Assembly: GCF_040712315.1 (NCBI RefSeq) | Contig: NC_134019.1 | Span: 33,699,873-33,763,872 of the forward strand | Direction: 5' to 3' | Source: Castanea sativa | Taxonomy: Eukaryota; Streptophyta; Magnoliopsida; Fagales; Fagaceae | DNA length: 64,000 nt | Shown: piece by piece, positions 58,125-64,000 of the stretch | Layout: every line of letters starts with the position of its first letter | How positions within the stretch are numbered: the first letter of the stretch is position 1 | The notes under the pieces: model-generated | Database searches by the model: none | Told to the model about the DNA's origin: nothing | What the model saw: only the letters and a program-made list of their open reading frames with translations | Position numbers and translations under genes: made by a program

Positions 58125-58570
58125 AAGAACTGTAGACGAAATTGTAGTACTTGGCGCCCATTTTTCTGGGCTTTTGTAAAGACATTGCCTATTTTAATTT
58201 TAATGCCATTTTATGCTTCAAGCATGTGTGTTTTTTTTTCTTTATTAAGTCAAAATTGTCCGTGATGAACTCGTCAGCTTAAGGGTGACGGTATTTTTCT
58301 TCAATCCAATTTTTTGAATTGATGACGGCGTCAGCTTCTTTTTCCTAAAAACGGGGTCGTTTTTATCATTCCGTCACTTACATGGGGAGTTTCCTAACGG
58401 CGTCAGCTAACTTTGAACATAACACCGTTATTATGAACTTAACGCCGTCACTTTGAACATGATACCGTCACCTTGTTGCATCATGGCAAGGTGACGAGCT
58501 CAAGAGGGAACACATCAGCATTTTATTGCCCTTGTACATCTTATGCGCTTGGTGGTAAGGCCTTATAGCA
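58124..58570. other. Spacer of the Tat element rich in CGTCA motifs
   Basis: No coding. GCGTCAGCT, CCGTCAC and GTGACGG recur on both strands. The stretch GAACATAACACCGTTATTATGAACTTAACGCCGTCAC (58417-58452) holds two near repeats. It probably includes the 3' UTR of the antisense gene. Confidence 0.4.
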
Positions 58571-58574
58571 ATGA

Positions 58575-59110
58575 GGTCGTCCACCTTGTTGTCTTTAGGT
58601 TGGGATCGTCCACTTTGTGGATTTTAGGTGTAAGATTGTCCACTTTGTGGACTTATTTACGACGCCGTCCACTTTGTGGACTTAGATGTAGATCGTCCAC
58701 CTTGTGGACTTAGAGGCAGACCGTCCACTTTGTGGACTTATAAGCAGGTCGTCCACTTTGCGGACTTAGATGTAGGTCGTCCGCTTTGTGGACTTATACG
58801 TAGGCCGTCCACTTTGTGGACTTAGATGTAGGTCGTCCACTTTGTGGACCTATACGTAGGCCGTCCACTTTGTGGACTTAGATGTAGGTCGTCCGCTTTG
58901 TGGACTTATACGTAGGTCGTCCGCTTTGTGGACTTATACGTAGGCCGTCCACTTTGTGGACTTAGATGTAGGCCGTCCACTTTGTGGATTTAGATGTAGG
59001 CCGTCCACTTTGTGGACTTAGATGTAGGTCGTCCACTTTGTGGACCTATACGTAGGCCGTCCACTTTGTGGACTTAGATGTAGGCCGTCCGCTTTGTGGA
59101 CTTAGATGTA
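58575..59110. repeat. 28-bp minisatellite with a hairpin in each unit
   Basis: About 19 units; from 58805 to 59085 the period is exactly 28 bp. Each unit contains GTCCAC-TTT-GTGGAC, a perfect 6-bp stem with a three-base loop (some units have GTCCGC). Linkers alternate between ACTTAGATGTAGGTC and ACTTATACGTAGGCC types, a 56-bp higher-order pattern in part of the array. It lies between the pol end and the antisense gene. Confidence 0.9.
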
Positions 59111-59333
59111 GAGGACCTGTTGTTTTCTTCAAGACAAAAAAAAAATTCACTAGTCGTTTCTGAATGAACCTCCTCTTGTTACGATGAATGCATAAGTAAA
59201 ATTTTGTTCAAAAATAGGAAAGATAAGTTTTCAGCCCTTTGGGCTTAAAATATACTGTAGACAAGAATAAGCTAAGACAAATAATTAAGGATCGTAAACT
59301 GGTTAGGAGGAGTAACGTTCTGCTTGCTATCTT

Positions 59334-62300
59334 CTACTGGTAGTACTTTCTGAGGTGCTCGGCGTTCCATGGGTGTCGCAGTTTCTGCCCGTCAAGAGTC
59401 TCTAGGTGATAGGTGCCCTTTCTTCGCCATGATACGATCTTGTAGGGTCCTTCCCAGTTCGGGCCAAGCTTTCCTTGTGTGGGATCTCTGGCTGCGCCCA
59501 TTACTTTCCTTAAAACAAGATCTCCGACTTTGAAGTCTCGGTGCTTGACTCGGGAGTTGTAGTGCTTGCTTACGAGGTCCTGGTATCGTGCGAGTCTCTG
59601 CTCAGCCACCGCCCTTACTTCGTCAATTAGATCCAGTTGTAAACGAAGCTCTTGATCATTTCTTCCCTCGTCGTGATTGGCCACCCTATAACTTGTGAGT
59701 CCTATCTCGGCTGGAATGACCGCTTCATTTCCGTATGTCGAGTGGAAAGGGGTTTCTCTGTAGGGGTTCGCCTTTGTCGTTCGTATGCCCATAACACGCT
59801 GGGTAGCATCTCAGGCCATACGCCCTTTGCCCCCTCGAGCCGAGTCTTGATGATTCGAAGCAAGGATCGGTTGGTGACTTCTACTTGTCCGTTTGCCTGA
59901 GGATGGGCTGGGGAGGAATAATGGTTCTTGATTCCTAACTCTGAACAGAAGGCTCGGAAGGAGTCGTTGTCAAATTGTTTACCGTTGTCCGAGATTAAGA
60001 CTCTTGGAATCCCATACCTGCAAACAATGTTTCTCCATACAAAACCCCTTATGTTCTTTTCGGTAATTGTGGCTAGGGCTTCGGCTTCAACCCATTTGGT
60101 GAAGTAATCGATGCCGACGACGAGGAACTTCACTGCCTTGCTGCCATCGGGAATGGTCCCATGATGTCCAACCCCCATTGGGCGAATGGCCATGGGGCGA
60201 TTATGGGGGTCAATTCTTCCGCCGGTTGCCGAATGATGTTGCTTGAACCTTTGACACTTGTCGCAAGCTCTCACATAAACACGGGCGTCATTTTGCATTG
60301 TTGGCCAATAGTACCCGGCCCGGATCAGCTTTTGTACCAACGACCGTGATCCAGAGTGGTTGCCGCATATCCCCTCGTGTACTTCTCTCATCACATAGTC
60401 TGCTTCTTCGGGGCCTACGCACCTTAGATATGGTCGAGAAAAGCCCCTTTTGTAGAGAACGTCCTTTATCAAGACAAACCGTGCAGACCGGACCTTCAAC
60501 TTCCTGGCGGCATCCTTTTCATCAGGTAACGTGCCATCTTTTAGGTAGGAGATCAAGGGCGTGGTCCAATTGTTTTCGGAACCAATTTCCTGTACGCAGA
60601 CAACGTCAATTAATGGTGAGGACTGAATGAAAGAAAGTACCTTGTCGATGGGGGTCATGGTTTCCGCAGATGCGGCTTTGGAAAGTCGGTCGGCATGTTC
60701 GTTTTCTCCTCTTGGAATTTGGACTATTTTGGCTTGCAGTCCGTCCACCCTCTTTTTTGCTTGCTCCCAGTACCTCTTCATTCTTTCCCCCTTGCACTCG
60801 TACTCGCCATTTACCTGGCTTGTGACGACTTGGGAGTCGCAATGAACAACCACATTCGTGGCCCCTGCAACTTGAGCAAGGTCTAGACCTGCTATCAGGG
60901 CTTCATACTCAGCTTCATTGTTAGTTGTAGGAAAGTCGAGGCGAATCATGCATTTTAGCTCGTCGCCTTCCGGAGAGTTAAGCACGACCCCTACCCCGCC
61001 AGCCTTCTTGTTGGATGATCCGTCAGTGAAAATGCCCCATTGGGGAGTCTTTTCCTCTTCGCCTTCTGCGTTGGTGAACTCAGCAATGAAGTCAGCCACC
61101 GCTTGTCCCTTGATGGCGACGCGGGGGCGATATTGTATATCAAATTCACTTAGCTCTACGGACCACAGCGCCATCCGTCCGGCAGCCGCGGGGCTGCCCA
61201 TTGCCCGCCGCAAAGGCTTGTCAGTTAGGACGACAATTGTATGGGCTTGAAAATATGGCTTGAGCTTACGGGCCGCTGTAACCAAAGCGAAGGCGAGTTT
61301 CTCCATGGGGGGATATCTCTCTTCTGCGCCGTGCAATGCCTTGCTCGCATAGTACACGGGTCGCTGGACCTTATCGTCTTCTCTAATTAGGGCCGCACTG
61401 ACGGCTGTTGGGGAAACGGCCAGATAGAGGAACAGTTCTTCTCCTGGTTGCGAAGGGCTTAGCAATGGTGGGGAAGAGAGGTAGGCCTTTAAATCTTCGA
61501 ATGCTTGTTGACACTCGGCAGTCCATTCAAAGGACTTTTTCAATGTTCGGAAAAAGGGTAGACATCTGTCTGCAGCCTTCGACACAAACCTGCTGAGCGC
61601 GGCGACCCTACCATTGAGGCTTTGTACTTCCTTGATATTTTTAGGAGGGGCCATCCCCATTATGGCCTGAATCTTGTCCGGGTTGGCCTCGATCCCTCTT
61701 TGGGATACCATGTATCCCAAGAACTTTCCTGCCGTCACTCCAAAGGCACACTTGCTTGGGTTGAGCTTCATGTTGTAGTAGAGAAGAGTATCGAATGTTT
61801 CCTTTAGATACTCAAGATGATCTTCTTCTTCTTGGCTTTTGACTAGCATGTCGTCGACATACACCTGGACGTTCCTTCCAATCTGCCGCGCAAACATCTT
61901 GTTCATGAGCCTCTGATAGGTAGCGCCCGCGTTTTTCAGGCCGAAGGGCATGACCTTGTAGCAAAAAAGGCCTTGGCTTGTTACGAACGAAGTCTTCTCT
62001 TGATCAGCCTCATCCATTCGGATGCTGGTTATACCGGAGAACGCGTCCATGAAGCTTAGCAACCGATGCTTGGCCGTAGAATCCACCGGGACGTCGACCC
62101 GCGGGAGGGGGTAGCTATCTTTGGGGCATGCTTTGTTCAAGTACGTGAAGTCAACGCACATCCTCCATTTCCCGTTGTTCTTTTTGACCATTACGACGTT
62201 CGCCAACCAATCGGGGTAATACACTTCCACGATAAATCCGGCTTCTTGCGGTTTGCGGACTTCTTCCGCTATTGCTTGATCTCTTTCTTGGGCAAAGGTT

Positions 62301-64000
62301 CTTTTCTTCGTCGGACGGGCGGAAAAGATGGCGATACGTTCAACTTTGTGCACCATGACCAGACGGGTCGATTCCGGCATGTCTTCGTGGCTCCATGCAA
62401 ACACATCTTTGTTTTCTTTCAAGAAAGTTGCGAGCTTCTGGCGTACCGCCGGGTCGGCCAGGGTTCCGACCTTTGTTGTTCGCTCCGGGTAGGCTTCGTC
62501 GAGATGTACGTCTTCGAGCCTCTCGACGGGCTCTGTCGCCACCCGACGTTCTTCTATGTTCATGGCTTGGATGTGATTGTCCATCTCCATCATGGCTACG
62601 TAACATTCCCGTGCGGATTCCTGATCTCCTCTCAATTCTCCAATTCCATGATCAGTAGGGAATTTTATCATCAAATGGTATGTCGAGGTTACGGCTTTCC
62701 ATGAGTTAAGGGTTGGACGTCCTATGATGGCATTGTAGGCTGACGAGCAATCGACTACCAGGAATGTTATGTTCCGGGTGACCTGCTGTGGGTAGTCTCC
62801 AACGGTTACCGCTAGAGTGACAGTGCCAAGTGGATGTACTCTCGCCCCTCCAAAGCCAATGAGTGGGGCATTAACCGGAATTAGTCGCTCCCTTTCAATT
62901 CGCATCTGTTGAAAAGCAGGATAGTAAAGGATGTCTGCTGAACTACCGTTGTCTACGAGAACTCGGTGTATGTTGTAGTCTCCTGCCCGTATGGTGACGA
63001 CCAAAGCGTCGTCGTGGGGATGGTGAAGGCGCTGGGCGTCTACTTCCGAGAATTCAATGGGGGGATTTCCAATCCGTGACCTTCCAAGCGCAGGACTTGC
63101 CGACTGGACGTTCTGGATCGTTCTGATGTATGCCTTTCGGGCTTTCTTGGAAGATCCGGCCCTCGCGGTGCCTCCTACAATCATCCTTATGTCTCTTATT
63201 GGTTGCCTGGGGCGATCATTATCTTGCCGAGGGGCTTGATTTTGTGGCGGGTTCGCCCTCTCTTTGGTGACGAACCTTTGTAACCTCCCTCGCCTAATGA
63301 GGGCTTCTATTTGCTGTTTCAGGTCGTAGCAATCGGCGGTGTCATGGCCGTGGTCTTGATGAAATCGGCAGTATTTATCCCTTGGTCTCCTGTTGGGATC
63401 TCCCTTCAGTTTTCCAGGGAAGGCCAAGTTTTCCTCGTCTTTAATCTGCATCAATACCTGGTCGATGGGCGTATTCAGGGGAGTGAAGTTCGTGTACCTT
63501 CCTGTAGGCGGCTTAGGTCGTCGATCATCTCGTCCCTCTCTGGTTCTCCCCCTCTTTTGTCCATTATCGGGTTTCGTATCTTCCTGTCTCTCCCTTTTTC
63601 TGGGTTTGTAGTCGTCCCTGGCCAGCAAGGCATCCTCCGCGTTCATATACTTCGTCGCCCTGTAGTATACGTCGGACATAGTCTTTGGGTCGTTCTTGCA
63701 TAGAGAGAACAAGAACTTACCCTCTTGTAACCCGTTCATGAACGCTGCCACAAGTGTCTTGTCGTCTGCCTCGTCTATCGAGAGGGATTCCTTGTTAAAG
63801 CGGGCTATATAAGACCTTAATGTCTCACCTTCTCGTTGTTTAATTCCCAGTATACATGCAATAGACCTCTTGCGTCGGTGACTTCCAATGAAGTGCGATA
63901 CAAACTGTGCACCTAATTCCTTAAAAGTGCCGATGGAATTAGGCGTCAACCTGCTGTACCAATCCCTCGCAGGCCCTTTCAAGGTGGTGAGGAAAGCCCT
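59334..64000 (-). pseudogene. Tat Gypsy gag-pol polyprotein, open at window edge
   Basis: The open frame 63982-59702 (1426 codons, continuing upstream past the edge) is followed by the integrase C-terminus in another frame, 59792-59334. In the long frame: gag from residue 1 (KGPARDWYSRL); a CCHC-like zinc knuckle at 205-218 (CRFHQDHGHDTADC); protease near 344 (VDNGSSADIL, where most families have DTG or DSG); RT with YVDD near 707; RNase H; second RNase H near 986 (IFTDGSSNKKAGG); integrase zinc finger near 1200 (HEGICGNHSGS, CDKCQRF); DNG and NGQVE with the later catalytic residues. The first integrase Asp falls in a segment read in the wrong frame (60148-60245). A further frameshift follows LPSVLWAY (about 59785). 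Inactive as read. Confidence 0.88.

Larger units (their letters stand above)
54619..64000 (-). mobile_element. Tat-type Ty3/Gypsy retrotransposon with antisense gene
   Basis: Left end TGATGATGCC at 54619, directly after CCCTT in the XLG intron. On the - strand the order is gag, protease, RT, RNase H, a second (archaeal-type) RNase H, integrase, a 1.3-kb spacer with a minisatellite, an antisense gene, the polypurine tract and the 3' LTR. The dual RNase H and the antisense ORF place it in the Tat lineage. The 5' LTR and the start of gag are outside the window. Base composition is clearly GC-richer than the flanks, so it is recent relative to most elements here, yet pol has several frameshifts. 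Confidence 0.9.

Noticed and set aside
58575..59110. CRISPR-like array
   Set aside because: The 28-bp units have no unique spacers between them, and the genome is a plant nuclear genome. It is a minisatellite inside a retrotransposon.
62066..62704. + strand frame of 212 codons opposite the Gypsy pol
   Set aside because: Shadow of the conserved polyprotein on the other strand; no known domain and no promoter.

Overview
This is a nuclear genomic window from a eudicot plant. The evidence is AT-rich intergenic DNA, GT..AG introns, plant-type TATA boxes, an extra-large G-protein (XLG) gene, which is a plant-only family, and dense plant transposons: Tat-type Ty3/Gypsy, SIRE-like Ty1/Copia, PIF/Harbinger, Helitrons, an L1-type LINE and hairpin MITEs. 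The repeat families suggest a woody species, perhaps Fagaceae, but this is low confidence.

The likely host genes are few. Four members of a family of about 70-residue proteins that I cannot name lie on the + strand: 1080-1292, 3641-3862, 12486-12698 and a broken copy at 50918-51296. An XLG gene lies on the - strand at 14321-20600. Its Galpha-like half is spliced and open over eight exons, but its N-terminal coding part is missing and there is a frameshift near the 5' end. A second XLG copy (52564-54022) keeps only the last two exons inside the window. The small gene and the XLG tail were duplicated together: 12.2-16.6 kb matches 50.7-54.6 kb. An upstream tandem copy (1-1.4 kb against 4.9-12.8 kb) carries the small gene alone. 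Because the copies are paralogous, they show the empty sites of later insertions.

Transposons fill the rest. A solo LTR with a perfect 5-bp target duplication sits in a MITE (2.1-2.9 kb). A dead LINE splits duplication copy B (6.66-11.0 kb). Two related Helitrons lie head to tail (21.87-24.29 kb, and about 24.3-43.6 kb). The second holds a solo Copia LTR (25.9-26.9 kb) and a 12-kb reverse-oriented Copia element of the same family (29,987-42,022). That element is itself interrupted by a 1.05-kb DNA transposon and by a Gypsy LTR fragment. A foldback element (43.8-44.8 kb) and a 5-kb PIF/Harbinger transposon (45,235-50,221) follow.

The right end (54,619 to beyond 64,000) is a large Tat-type Gypsy element read on the - strand and inserted into an intron of the second XLG copy. 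Between its pol and its 3' LTR it carries a separate gene on the opposite strand, with its own TATA box and three introns. It also carries a 28-bp minisatellite in which each unit contains a perfect hairpin. This antisense module is the most unusual object in the window.
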